From: Bacillota bacterium
GTDB taxonomy: Bacteria; Bacillota; Clostridia; Oscillospirales; Ruminococcaceae
NCBI GenBank assembly: GCA_023433405.1
Contig: JAEZCT010000058.1
Coordinates: 1-64,000 of the forward strand
DNA length: 64,000 bases
Direction: 5' to 3'
The translations under genes were made by a program, and so were the position numbers. This document shows positions 7,206-15,828 of this stretch, piece after piece. Every line of letters starts with the position of its first letter. Position 1 is the first letter of the stretch. The notes under the pieces are model-generated. The model worked only from the letters and a program-made list of their open reading frames with translations. It searched no databases and was not told the DNA's origin.

Positions 7206-7733
7206 ATGCAGGATGCGGTTTTGCTGGTTGTGGATGTTCAGACAATCATTGTGACAGAGGATTTATACAACGTAAAAAACGTGGTGCGTAACATCAAAGC
7301 CCTTATATCCGCCTGCCGGGATAAGGGAATAGAGGTCATCTATGTGCAGCATGACGACGGGCCGGGCTCGAAGCTTGCGCATGGAACGGAGAACTGGCAA
7401 ATCTACCATGAGGTTGCTCCGGGAAAAACGGAAAAAATCTTTCAAAAACAGTATAATAGCTCATTTTTACATACCGGCTTAAAGGAATACCTTGAGGGGA
7501 AAGGGATAAAAACCATCGTTTTGGTGGGACTGCAAACCGAATATTGTATGGATGCCACCTGCAAATCGGCCTTTGAGCATGGCTTTCATGTTATAGTTCC
7601 GGAAGAAACCAACTCCACCTTTGATAACGAATACCTGACCGGCAAGGCTCTGTATGAAATGTTTAACTTCAGGATATGGAATAACCGCTTCGCCAAGGTG
7701 TTACCCATAGCAGAGGTGTTGGGTGCGATCTGA
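7206..7733 (+). CDS. Isochorismatase-family cysteine hydrolase
   Basis: A 175-residue alpha/beta hydrolase of the nicotinamidase/isochorismatase superfamily. The catalytic triad is visible as Asp10 (LLVVDVQ), Lys81 (QKQYNSSF) and Cys114 (GLQTEYCMDAT). The substrate cannot be read from the sequence. A role in nicotinamide deamidation is tempting because nadE is the gene before it, but the metal-binding Asp-x-His signature of true nicotinamidases is not seen, so I leave it general. The start at 7206 has AAGGCAAGGG upstream; the frame is open to 7110 without a ribosome site. It ends just before the ANT(6)-like gene and is probably cotranscribed with it. Confidence 0.85.
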   Translation: MQDAVLLVVDVQTIIVTEDLYNVKNVVRNIKALISACRDKGIEVIYVQHDDGPGSKLAHGTENWQIYHEVAPGKTEKIFQKQYNSSFLHTGLKEYLEGKGIKTIVLVGLQTEYCMDATCKSAFEHGFHVIVPEETNSTFDNEYLTGKALYEMFNFRIWNNRFAKVLPIAEVLGAI

Positions 7734-7773
7734 CCCCAAAATTAAACCGCGCGAAAAGGAGGAGGGACTTGTC

Positions 7774-8631
7774 TTGCGTTCGGAACACGAGATGTATTCA
7801 CTGATTCTTCGCGTGGCAGAGGGGGATGAGCGTATCCGCGGGGTTGTAATGAACGGATCCCGAGCAAACCCTGATGCTCCCAAGGATGTCTTCCAGGATT
7901 ACGACATCATCTATCTTGTGCGGGAGATAGCCACCTTTTCATCGGACTGGTTAAACATATTCGGCGAACGGCTCATGCTGCAAAAGCCGGAGGAAATGAG
8001 ATACCCAAGCGGCAGCGGACACCAGGTATATCTCATGCTGTTTGCCGACGGCAACCGCATTGACCTGACGCTCTTGCCGATGGAGAGGCTGCCTGGGCAT
8101 CGGTGGGAGAGCCAATCCATTATGCTGCTGGATAAGGATCATTCCCTGCCTGCGTTTCCTGTGCCAAGTGATGCGGATTATCACATCAAACCGCCTTCCA
8201 AGCTGTTCTATGAATCCTGCTGCAATAACTTTTGGTGGTGCTCCCAAAACGTTGCCAAGGGGCTTCGGCGAGGTGAGCTGCCCTATGCCATGTACATGCT
8301 GGAAAGGGTTCTGCGCGATGAGCTGCATGATATGCTGGAATGGCATATTGGGGTGCACAATCGCTTTGGCGTAAGTGCAGGTCACTTTGGCAAGTATTAT
8401 CGTCGTTTTATGAGTAAGCGGCACTACAGCCTTTATGCCGCCACCTTTCCGGGCGCTAACCCGCAACAGATCTGGCGGGCGCTATTTGCCATGTGCAAAT
8501 TGTTTCGTGAGCTTGCGGCGGATGTGGCTGCCCCCTTCGGGTATGAATACCCAATTGGCGACGACGAGCGGATGACCGCATACCTGCGGCGCGTGAAGGC
8601 CCTCCCCCGGGGCGCAAAGCGGATATTTTAG
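7774..8631 (+). CDS. Aminoglycoside 6-adenylyltransferase-like nucleotidyltransferase
   Basis: A 285-residue protein of the ANT(6)/AadE family, which transfers AMP from ATP to streptomycin. The nucleotidyltransferase core shows NGSRANP (residues 27-33), the acidic pair in FQDYDIIY (Asp42, Asp44) and a third acid in RIDLTLLP (Asp97). I chose the TTG at 7774, because AAGGAGGAGGG lies eight bases upstream and the product then begins MRSEHEMYSLIL, the family's usual N-terminus. An ATG at 7723 would overlap the previous gene and add unrelated residues. Base use matches the neighbours and no mobile element adjoins it, so it looks like a resident gene. Whether it confers resistance cannot be told. 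Confidence 0.85.
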   Translation: MRSEHEMYSLILRVAEGDERIRGVVMNGSRANPDAPKDVFQDYDIIYLVREIATFSSDWLNIFGERLMLQKPEEMRYPSGSGHQVYLMLFADGNRIDLTLLPMERLPGHRWESQSIMLLDKDHSLPAFPVPSDADYHIKPPSKLFYESCCNNFWWCSQNVAKGLRRGELPYAMYMLERVLRDELHDMLEWHIGVHNRFGVSAGHFGKYYRRFMSKRHYSLYAATFPGANPQQIWRALFAMCKLFRELAADVAAPFGYEYPIGDDERMTAYLRRVKALPRGAKRIF

Positions 8632-8664
8632 TTTGCTTGGAGTTTTTGGGTTATTATTAATATG

Positions 8665-8825
8665 AATCTCACAGTCATACCAACTACGTCTTATACTATT
8701 ATCCGACTAAAAAGTATATAAAAAATCAAGTCAAAAACTTTAACATATGGGCTTTGACGCAGATTTTATATCAATACTTTCAGCGGAAAATAGTATTACG
8801 ACGAGGATAGTATGACTGTGAGATT
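8665..8825. repeat. Hairpin repeat copy A nested in a 16-bp perfect inverted repeat
   Basis: The inner unit (8693-8796) is a diverged member of the dispersed hairpin family described at 51066. Its ends are ATACTATT and AATAGTAT, and it contains ATCCGA, AAAAATCAAGT and a TATGGG loop. Outside it, AATCTCACAGTCATAC (8665-8680) and GTATGACTGTGAGATT (8810-8825) are exact inverted copies. The whole forms one long interrupted stem of 161 bases between two genes that converge on it. It could end transcription from both sides. Confidence 0.7.
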
Positions 8826-8874
8826 AATTCTATATCTTTAGTTCGGCTATAAGTCTAATACTTGAGTCGTTTGA

Positions 8875-9900
8875 CTACGTTTTATTGAGCTGGTTTATAA
8901 TTATTGGACCAATCTCTTCAATGGGCGCCTGGGCAATGACCGCACCAATATTAAAGGCAACCATCGGCATACCGTAAACCACGCAGGTTTCCTTATTCTG
9001 CCCAATGGTGTATGCTCCCTCCGCTTTCATCTTTAGGAGCCCCTTGGAGCCATCGGCGCCCATACCGGTGAGGATGACACCGATGGCATTCTTCCCCGCT
9101 GTTTGCGCAACGGACTCGAATAGCACATCCACCGACGGGCTGTGCCCGCTGACCTTTGGCCCTTTTTCACATTTAACGTAATAGCCCTTTACATCCTTTG
9201 CAACCCTCATCTGAAAATCCCCCGGAGCCACTAGAATCTTGCCGGTTTCTATCCTGTCGCCATTCTCCGCTTCCTTTACCTCCATCTTGCAGATGCGGTT
9301 TAACCGTTCGGCATACATCTTGGTAAACTTCTCCGGCATATGCTGAACAATTACCACACCCGGTGTTGTTGGAGGCAGGTCGGCAATTACTGTAACTGTT
9401 GCGTCGGTACCGCCCGTGGATGCCCCGATGGCAATAATGAGATTATCGACCGTCTTTTTAATGGGGCTGTATACGACACGCTCCACCTTTGGCGCCTTTT
9501 TCAGCTTTGCCATGGAAGCTATTTTCACCTTGATAACCAGCTCGTGGGAGAAATTAACGAGGTCGGAGGAGTTTTTCACATTTGGCTTGCTGACAAAATC
9601 CACCGCACCCGCCTCAAGTGCATCCAGCGCGTTCATCGGCAAGGAGGTTACCACCACCACAGGAGTGGGGCGCTCGGGTATCAGCTTTTTTATAAAATCA
9701 ATCCCGTTCATCCGTGGCATTTCAACATCCATCGTTATGACTTGGGGGTTAAGTTCCTCAATAAGTTTCATGGCCTCAATCGGGTCGCCGGCGGTTCCTA
9801 CCACCTCAATTGCGGGGTCGGCATTCATATTTTTGACTAAAAATTCTCGAAACAGGATAGAATCATCTACGACAAGCGTCCTGATTTTTTGCAGCTTCAT
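8875..9900 (-). CDS. cheB: Chemotaxis protein-glutamate methylesterase CheB
   Basis: Removes methyl groups from, and deamidates, chemoreceptor glutamate residues. It has an N-terminal receiver domain with Asp58 in VITMDVEMP, a linker rich in lysine (about 128-150), and the esterase domain with the catalytic triad Ser161 (GASTGG), His187 (VQHMPE) and Asp283 (GMGADG). I chose ATG 9900 (MKLQKIRTLVVDD), which has AAAGGA 12 bases upstream and gives 341 residues; GTG 9921 and ATG 9912 are alternatives. It is the last gene of the leftward chemotaxis group cheA-cheW-cheR-cheB and is followed by hairpin repeat copy A. Confidence 0.93.
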   Translation of the reverse strand: MKLQKIRTLVVDDSILFREFLVKNMNADPAIEVVGTAGDPIEAMKLIEELNPQVITMDVEMPRMNGIDFIKKLIPERPTPVVVVTSLPMNALDALEAGAVDFVSKPNVKNSSDLVNFSHELVIKVKIASMAKLKKAPKVERVVYSPIKKTVDNLIIAIGASTGGTDATVTVIADLPPTTPGVVIVQHMPEKFTKMYAERLNRICKMEVKEAENGDRIETGKILVAPGDFQMRVAKDVKGYYVKCEKGPKVSGHSPSVDVLFESVAQTAGKNAIGVILTGMGADGSKGLLKMKAEGAYTIGQNKETCVVYGMPMVAFNIGAVIAQAPIEEIGPIIINQLNKT

Positions 9901-10014
9901 AGGGTAGGCCATTCCTTTCACAAATATCTGTAGGATTTAGTCGAAACTGAAATGGCAGGATTTTCTCTAAGACGTTTTGAACACAGGTTCTTTCTGCGTA
10001 TAATTTCAAGGCCT

Positions 10015-10827
10015 TTAAATCCCTTTCTGATAGACTGCCGGCATGATATAGCGGTATTGAGAGGTGTCTCGTGCAATGGTTTCGGCATGACCAATTAGCA
10101 GGTATCCGCCGGGCTTTGTTGTATCATAAAACTTTTTTATCAATGTTTGCTTGGTGGGGATATCAAAATAGATCATCACATTGCGGCATAGGATGATATC
10201 GTATGGCTTAGTAAATAAAAAGGGGTCCATCAAGTTGAACTGTTTAAACTCCACATCGTCACGGATGAGCTGCTTGACCTGTACGTTCTTATCGTCATAG
10301 GCATCGAAATACTTGGTTTTCCATTTTTCAGGGATGCTTTGGAGTGAGTCAACGGAATATACCGCCTTTTGCGCCTTCTCCAATACCTTGAGGGAGATAT
10401 CGGTCGCGTGGATTTTTATGTTCCATTGGTTGCGGCGCAAGCCAAAAAAGTCGTTGATTACCATAGCCAGGGTGTACGGCTCTTCCCCCGAGGAGCATCC
10501 GGCGCTCCATATTCGGATGGTATTATCCCGGTTATTCTTTTCAAATGCCGGCAATACGGTTGAGTTAAAAAAGTGAAAATGCTCCTCCTCACGATAAAAA
10601 TAGGTGTGATTGGTGGTAAGCTTGCTAATGAGGTGCGACATTTCCTTGCCGGTGGCATCCTGCAACACCGAGCGGAAATAGTCCGTGTAATTGGTAACCC
10701 CCTTTTCGATAAGGGTGGTGGCCATTCTGCTTTCTATCAGGGTCTTTTTCTTGGTTAAATTGATGCCATAATTCTTTTTGAGATACTCGGTAATATGTTC
10801 AAATTCCTTGTCCGTCAGCATTATCAT
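10015..10827 (-). CDS. cheR: Chemotaxis protein methyltransferase CheR
   Basis: Methylates chemoreceptor glutamates with S-adenosylmethionine. The N-terminal helical domain (about residues 1-80) includes NYGINLTKKKTLIESR. The SAM-binding domain has IRIWSAGCSSGEEPYTLAM (motif I), then IHATDIS and the late motif DIILCRNVMIYFD, all standard for CheR. The ATG at 10827 is about 12 bases from GAAAGG. It lies 114 bases before cheB and is separated from cheW by a 400-base gap filled largely by a composite hairpin repeat. The partner esterase is CheB, next door. Confidence 0.93.
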   Translation of the reverse strand: MIMLTDKEFEHITEYLKKNYGINLTKKKTLIESRMATTLIEKGVTNYTDYFRSVLQDATGKEMSHLISKLTTNHTYFYREEEHFHFFNSTVLPAFEKNNRDNTIRIWSAGCSSGEEPYTLAMVINDFFGLRRNQWNIKIHATDISLKVLEKAQKAVYSVDSLQSIPEKWKTKYFDAYDDKNVQVKQLIRDDVEFKQFNLMDPFLFTKPYDIILCRNVMIYFDIPTKQTLIKKFYDTTKPGGYLLIGHAETIARDTSQYRYIMPAVYQKGI

Positions 10828-10898
10828 TGTTGCAACAAACCTTTCGGGAAAATTCAAATATCGATATTATTCTCGTAAAAGTGTATGAATATCAAGTG

Positions 10899-11071
10899 AT
10901 ACTGATATCCGATTTAAAAGAGTATAAAAATCAAGTGAAAAGCTTTAATTTATGGGTTTTTACGCGGATTTTTATCGACTCTTTTTGAGGAAATTAGTAT
11001 GAAAAGCTCCATTTTTGGGTTTTCATGCAGATTTTTATCTGCCATTCTACTCTTTTTGAGGAGATTAGTAT
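10899..11071. repeat. Composite hairpin repeat copy B with a duplicated right half
   Basis: A full family unit runs from ATACTGAT (10899) to ATTAGTAT (11000). A second right half follows at once, from GAAAAGCT (11001) through GGGTTTTCATGCAGATTTTTATCT to ATTAGTAT (11071). The internal GAAAAGCT is shared with the left arm of the unit, so the duplication started at the loop. It fills most of the cheW-cheR gap (10828-11229); nothing else was seen there. Confidence 0.75.
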
Positions 11072-11229
11072 TACGCAGGAATGCATTCGATGCAGAAATA
11101 GCGACAAGCTTAAAGCCTGCCGCCATTTTCGACGCATCAGAGCGTATGTGTTATAAGTTGGATCACATAAGCAAAGTAGCGGAATGGCATGTGTTGTCGC
11201 ATGTCGTCCTCCGTAAACCCTGTTTGTGC

Positions 11230-11745
11230 TTATACTGCCCTGCTTTGTGTCTCGGTAATGCTAACGAGCTCTTCTATCTCATCATCACTCAACAGCTTCT
11301 GGCAATCAAGAACCAGCTTTACCTCTTCGCCAACCTTGCCTATACCCTTTACATAACGGCTGGAGCCGTTTTTGCTAAAGCTAGGGGGCTGGGCGATGTT
11401 TTCATCCTTGATCTCCATCACTTCCTCAACCTCATCGACGATGATGCCAACGGAGTTTCCCGCAACATCCACCACTACGAAGCATGTTTTATCGTCGTAC
11501 GGGCGCTCTTCCTTATTAAAACGAAGACGTACGTCCAAAACAGGAATAACTTTGCCTCTGAGATTGATGATTCCCTTGATATATTCGGGCAACTCAGGTA
11601 CCTGTGTAATGGGTTGCACAACAATTATCTCTATTACATAACGAATGTCAATGCAATAGGATTGATTGTCAATCATAAAGGTTAAGTATTTTTCTTTCAG
11701 TGAATCCTCAACATCATCCTTGACTTCCTCAATAAACTGCGCCAT
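11230..11745 (-). CDS. cheW: Chemotaxis coupling protein CheW
   Basis: A 171-residue adaptor that links chemoreceptors to CheA. It is a single CheW-like SH3-type domain with the usual landmarks YLTFMIDNQSYCIDIRYVIEII, LPEYIKGIINLRGKVIPVLDVR and SVGIIVDEVEEVMEI. The start at 11745 follows GGAAAGGATGATAATGAC. It is 39 bases after cheA, surely in the same transcript. An acidic N-terminal leader (about residues 1-15, EEVKDDVEDSLKE) is slightly longer than usual. Confidence 0.93.
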   Translation of the reverse strand: MAQFIEEVKDDVEDSLKEKYLTFMIDNQSYCIDIRYVIEIIVVQPITQVPELPEYIKGIINLRGKVIPVLDVRLRFNKEERPYDDKTCFVVVDVAGNSVGIIVDEVEEVMEIKDENIAQPPSFSKNGSSRYVKGIGKVGEEVKLVLDCQKLLSDDEIEELVSITETQSRAV

Positions 11746-11783
11746 GTCATTATCATCCTTTCCACACAATTATATCCGATATA

Positions 11784-14168
11784 CTAGTTGTGCGCAATCA
11801 AATTTTTAATATCCAGAATCAAGCTAATGCTGCCGTCGCCGAGTATGGTACAGCCGGCAATGCCGCAATCCTTCACGTTATAACGGCTTAAATAAGTGGG
11901 CAACGGCTTGACGACAACCTGCTGCTCGCCAATGAGCTGGTCTGCAAGCAGGCAGACTGCCTTCTCCTCTGTCTCCACCAAAATCACGATACCCTCTGTA
12001 ATACTTTTCACACTTGTTTCGATTCCAAAGGCCTGATACAGCCGAATTACGGGGTAGCATTCGCCGCGTATCATCACCATCTCGTTGTTGTTGACATCCT
12101 TGACAATCTGCTTTTGTGCTATCTTAAACGATTCGCGGATAGAGGTAATGGGAATTGTCAGGATTGAGCCGCCTACAGAAATCTCCATGCCGTCAACAAT
12201 CGCAAGTGTGAGCGGGATTTTGATGTTAAAGGTTGTGCCCTTGCCGAGCTTACTGTCGATGCTGATGCTGCCGCCGACCTTTTCAATATTCTTCTTCACC
12301 ACATCCATGCCCACGCCGCGGCCTGAGAATTCTGTTACCACGGTGTTAGTAGAAAAGCCCGGCAATAAAATGAGGTTGAATATCTCTTTTTCGGTATACT
12401 CCGAATCCGCCTTTGTCAAAAGACCGTTCATGCGTGCCTTTTTCAGAATTACAGAAGGATTGATGCCCGCGCCGTCGTCTATAACTTGAATAATTACTTC
12501 TCCCGCTGTATTCTTTGCAGAGAGGATTACACGGCCAACGCCGGTTTTTCCTTTGGCAAGGCGTTCTTCCTTCGCCTCCAGGCCGTGATCCATCGCGTTT
12601 CGGATCAGATGCATCAGCGGGTCGCCAAGGCTGTCGATGATGGTTTTATCCACCTCTGTGTCTTCGCCAATAATACTCAGCTCGACATCCTTATCCAGCT
12701 TTTTGCTCATGTCGCGAACAATTCGGTTCATCTTGTTAAAGACGCCCGAAATTGGCACCATGCGGATGGACATCACGATATCCTGAAGCTCATCGGTCAG
12801 CTTGCGCAGCTGCCGCGACGCCTTAGTAAAGTTCTCGAGCTGTAATCCTTTGAGATCGGGGTTTGAGGTCACCATCGATTCGGTGATAACCAGCTCTCCC
12901 ACAACATCCATAAGCTCATCGAGCTTATTCAGGTTTACACTAATGAGACTTTGCTTTACCGCCTTGGTTTGCGCTACCGCGCTGTTTACACTTTCGATCT
13001 CAGCGGCCTTTTGCTCTACCTCCTGCTTGCGCTGCTCGGCTGCCACCTTTGTTTTCTCAATCAATGAGATGTCGTTGCCAAGGGGCTCGTAAGACTTGAT
13101 GTAGAGTGAGGTTTCTATCAGCTTATAAATTTCCTCATTGCTGGTATACGGAACAAAGGAGATGATAAACCCGTTATCGATAATCTGCTTTGCCGTAGCC
13201 TGGTTAAACTCTATATCCTCCGGCTCATAGGTCAGGCGCTCGCAATAGTCCTTAAGGTTATTGACTAACATAAAGGCCCGGATGTTTTCCATCTTGCAGC
13301 CGTCCTCAAAGTACACGCGCACCACAGACATGGGCTTACCTGATAGAACGCTTAGCTTCTCCACCACGGGAGTCTCTCTCGCGTAGGTATCACCCTCCAA
13401 CGGTTCAAAGGACTTGATGTTAAGAGCAGATTCGATAATCTTGTAGATATCCTCGTTGGTGGAATAGGGCAGGAAGTTGATAATAAACCCGTCCTCCACA
13501 ATCTGCGCAGCCGTTTCGGGGTTTGACTCAATATCCTCCGGCTCATAGGTAATCTTCTCACAGTAATCCTTGAGGCTGTTCACCAGCATATAGGCACGGA
13601 TGTTCTCCATCTTGGTGCCTTCCTCAAAAAACACCCGCACCTTGCTCATTGGCTTCCCTGAGACAGGTGCCTTTTTCGGCGTATCCTTTGCCGGGGCCTT
13701 CTGCTTGCCTGTTTTACCCGTGTCGCCGGATTTCTTTTGCGACTTTGCCGCGGCAGGAGACTTGATAAAGGCTATCTCCTGCTCAATACGGCCAATGAGA
13801 TCGTCAGGATTCGCGGCAGAGGTAGAGGCATCCAGAATTCCGTCTATCTCCTTGCGGATAAAATCCGAACCCTGAAACACGATATCATAGATGGAGCTGT
13901 AATCGCTTGCCGCGGTTTTGTTTTCTCTTATGATGTAAAACAAATCCTCAATGCGATGGGCGACTAACGAAATGTTCTCTATGCCCATCATTGCGGCAGA
14001 GCCTTTAATGGTGTGCATGATGCGGAAGATTTCGTTAATATCCTCCTGCGCCATATCGTTGCTTTTTTCTGATTTTAGCAGAATTGCGTCCAGCTGTTCC
14101 AGCAGCGTGCTGCTTTCAAATATAAAGGTTTCCAGCATGGCTTCCAGATTTGCGTCAAATTTGTCCAT
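11784..14168 (-). CDS. cheA: Chemotaxis histidine kinase CheA with two tandem P2-like domains
   Basis: The kinase of the chemotaxis pathway, 794 residues, about 120 longer than many CheA proteins. Domains in order: Hpt (P1) with His52 in MHTIKGSAAMMG; a low-complexity lysine/alanine/proline linker (about 138-170); a first P2-like domain (about 171-257); a second, near-identical in plan (about 277-363), both opening SGKPMS; the P3 dimer helices (about 410-475); the P4 ATPase with HLIRNAMDHGLE and GRGVGMDVVK; and the P5 CheW-like domain. The doubled P2 explains the extra length and may bind two CheY or CheB molecules. GGGTGAT precedes ATG 14168. It diverges from ylqG. Confidence 0.95.
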   Translation of the reverse strand: MDKFDANLEAMLETFIFESSTLLEQLDAILLKSEKSNDMAQEDINEIFRIMHTIKGSAAMMGIENISLVAHRIEDLFYIIRENKTAASDYSSIYDIVFQGSDFIRKEIDGILDASTSAANPDDLIGRIEQEIAFIKSPAAAKSQKKSGDTGKTGKQKAPAKDTPKKAPVSGKPMSKVRVFFEEGTKMENIRAYMLVNSLKDYCEKITYEPEDIESNPETAAQIVEDGFIINFLPYSTNEDIYKIIESALNIKSFEPLEGDTYARETPVVEKLSVLSGKPMSVVRVYFEDGCKMENIRAFMLVNNLKDYCERLTYEPEDIEFNQATAKQIIDNGFIISFVPYTSNEEIYKLIETSLYIKSYEPLGNDISLIEKTKVAAEQRKQEVEQKAAEIESVNSAVAQTKAVKQSLISVNLNKLDELMDVVGELVITESMVTSNPDLKGLQLENFTKASRQLRKLTDELQDIVMSIRMVPISGVFNKMNRIVRDMSKKLDKDVELSIIGEDTEVDKTIIDSLGDPLMHLIRNAMDHGLEAKEERLAKGKTGVGRVILSAKNTAGEVIIQVIDDGAGINPSVILKKARMNGLLTKADSEYTEKEIFNLILLPGFSTNTVVTEFSGRGVGMDVVKKNIEKVGGSISIDSKLGKGTTFNIKIPLTLAIVDGMEISVGGSILTIPITSIRESFKIAQKQIVKDVNNNEMVMIRGECYPVIRLYQAFGIETSVKSITEGIVILVETEEKAVCLLADQLIGEQQVVVKPLPTYLSRYNVKDCGIAGCTILGDGSISLILDIKNLIAHN

Positions 14169-14363
14169 TATATCACCCACAATAATACAGTTTAAAATGT
14201 CGCGGCGGTGTATGCTATTTTTTATAATTTAATTATAACACACAATAAGAAAAAAAGGGGAAGATTTCGACCATATCTTTCAAAAAGAAGGTTGAATTTT
14301 TTGCGCAAACAGACGATAATTAAATATAGTACCTATTAATAACCTTGCCAGCGTGTTTTACCC

Positions 14364-14391
14364 TTGACTTACTCCGTAAGCCAAGTATCTT
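14364..14391 (+). promoter_or_regulatory. Possible sigma-A promoter for ylqG-ylqH
   Basis: TTGACT (14364-14369), 16 bases, TATCTT (14386-14391), 33 bases before ATG 14425. The -10 is imperfect. No sigma-28 type site was seen here. Confidence 0.4.
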
Positions 14392-14424
14392 TATGACGAA
14401 ATACCGAAAAACGGGGTGCTTGCA

Positions 14425-15828
14425 ATGGCCGACATGCTTAAAATCTCAACCCCTATCCTGCCAAAGAACTATGTAAACTCAGTCCGCTCGAACCAGCAAA
14501 TGCCGCAGGATGCATTTAATCTGGTCGACCTTTCCAGAGTTACGAAGCCAAACGAAAGCGGAGAAACCACCAACAACAATACCTTAAACCTGGCAAACCA
14601 GCGGGAGATCGTGCGCACACTGTCGGGTCTGCTTACCGACCCCGGTCTTGCCCTAGCTTCTCTTAAACGGCTGGTGCTTTTAAGCCTGATAAGCTTAAAT
14701 ACCGGTGCGGACCCGCTGACCTCAACGTCTTTTGACGGACTGGTGAATTCAATGATGCTCAGCGAGGGCGAGCTGCTTACAGAAATACTCAGCCAGCAGC
14801 AGGGCATCTCCGCGTTTCAGGGGGAATTTTTTGACTCGCTGCGCAGCCTTCTCGCCGGCTCGGCGAACCCCCAGCTAAGAGAAAGCGTAGGGCAACTGCT
14901 CAAGGCAATTTCCGGCACCGTATATGCCCGGGACATTCTCGACTCCATTTCTGCTAACCTTGAAAAGTTTTCTGCATTAATGAAAGGGTTGCCCGAGGTT
15001 TCGGAGGTGTTTGAAAAGCTTGCCGCAAACTTTAAAAATATATCACCTGACGACCCCGCTTTTCCTCAACTCAAGGATTCCCTGTTAAGCGTTTTAAGAG
15101 AGCTAAGCGACAGCATTTACGCGAACCAGAAAACCATGGATCTTACTACGCTCATTGTATATAATCTTTCTAAATTTGTAAATGAAAAAGAAGCAATTTC
15201 CTCGGCTTTTGATAAGTTTACCCGTTTTATTCCTGAAAAAATGCGAGAAACACTGATTGAACAGCTAAACGATTACCTTGCCACCGCCACAAAGCAAAGC
15301 GACAGCGCCCCCTTGCACTCAAAGGTAATTGACAGCCTCTCGGAGCTAATCCGCCAGCATACCCAAAATACCGCGGGCTCTTTATCCGGTTCTGCTGAGG
15401 TTTATGCCCTGCTGCAAAGCCTCTCCTCTGCTCCTACGGTTTTCACTCCCCTTCTGCACTACATCCTGCCCTTTCGCAATGAGGACGGCAGCGCGCTTGC
15501 CGAGCTGTGGGTGGACCCCGATTCCTCGGGCGCCGGGCAGACGGGCGAACGGACCACCACCGTTTTTTTTGTGGCGGATGTGGAAGGGCTCGGGCAGTTT
15601 GAGATTGAGCTGAAAGTGAACGAATTCAGGATTGATTTTCGTATGTTCTGTCCAAAGGAATACACACAGTATTATCAGGATTTTGGTACGCTCATTGCAG
15701 AATCCTGCCAGAATATGCCCTATCGTTTTCAAAGCGTCAGCATTCTGCCGCTGGAGAAGGCCCGGCGTTTGGATGAGGTGTTTCCCAGACTAGCGGAAAA
15801 GAGGATTGGTATTGATGTCCGAGCATAA
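14425..15828 (+). CDS. ylqG: YlqG-like flagellar-locus protein, FliK-like C-terminus
   Basis: A 467-residue, mainly helical protein with no membrane segments. Low sequence conservation makes recognition indirect. It is followed, with a 14-base overlap, by a stand-alone FlhB C-terminal homologue, the arrangement of ylqG-ylqH in Bacillus. YlqG resembles the hook-length protein FliK. The C-terminal part (about 350-460), with EIELKVNEFRIDFRMFCPKEY, has the beta-rich character of a FliK-type C domain. ATG 14425 has ACGGGG eight bases upstream; a GTG at 14416 is the longer option. It lies within the flagellar locus but on the opposite strand. Function in export or length control is inferred. Confidence 0.6.
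   Translation: MADMLKISTPILPKNYVNSVRSNQQMPQDAFNLVDLSRVTKPNESGETTNNNTLNLANQREIVRTLSGLLTDPGLALASLKRLVLLSLISLNTGADPLTSTSFDGLVNSMMLSEGELLTEILSQQQGISAFQGEFFDSLRSLLAGSANPQLRESVGQLLKAISGTVYARDILDSISANLEKFSALMKGLPEVSEVFEKLAANFKNISPDDPAFPQLKDSLLSVLRELSDSIYANQKTMDLTTLIVYNLSKFVNEKEAISSAFDKFTRFIPEKMRETLIEQLNDYLATATKQSDSAPLHSKVIDSLSELIRQHTQNTAGSLSGSAEVYALLQSLSSAPTVFTPLLHYILPFRNEDGSALAELWVDPDSSGAGQTGERTTTVFFVADVEGLGQFEIELKVNEFRIDFRMFCPKEYTQYYQDFGTLIAESCQNMPYRFQSVSILPLEKARRLDEVFPRLAEKRIGIDVRA

Noticed and set aside
10999..11685. 228-codon frame on the plus strand over cheW
   Set aside because: It begins in the composite repeat and runs antisense through cheW, whose protein is unmistakable. It is a shadow.
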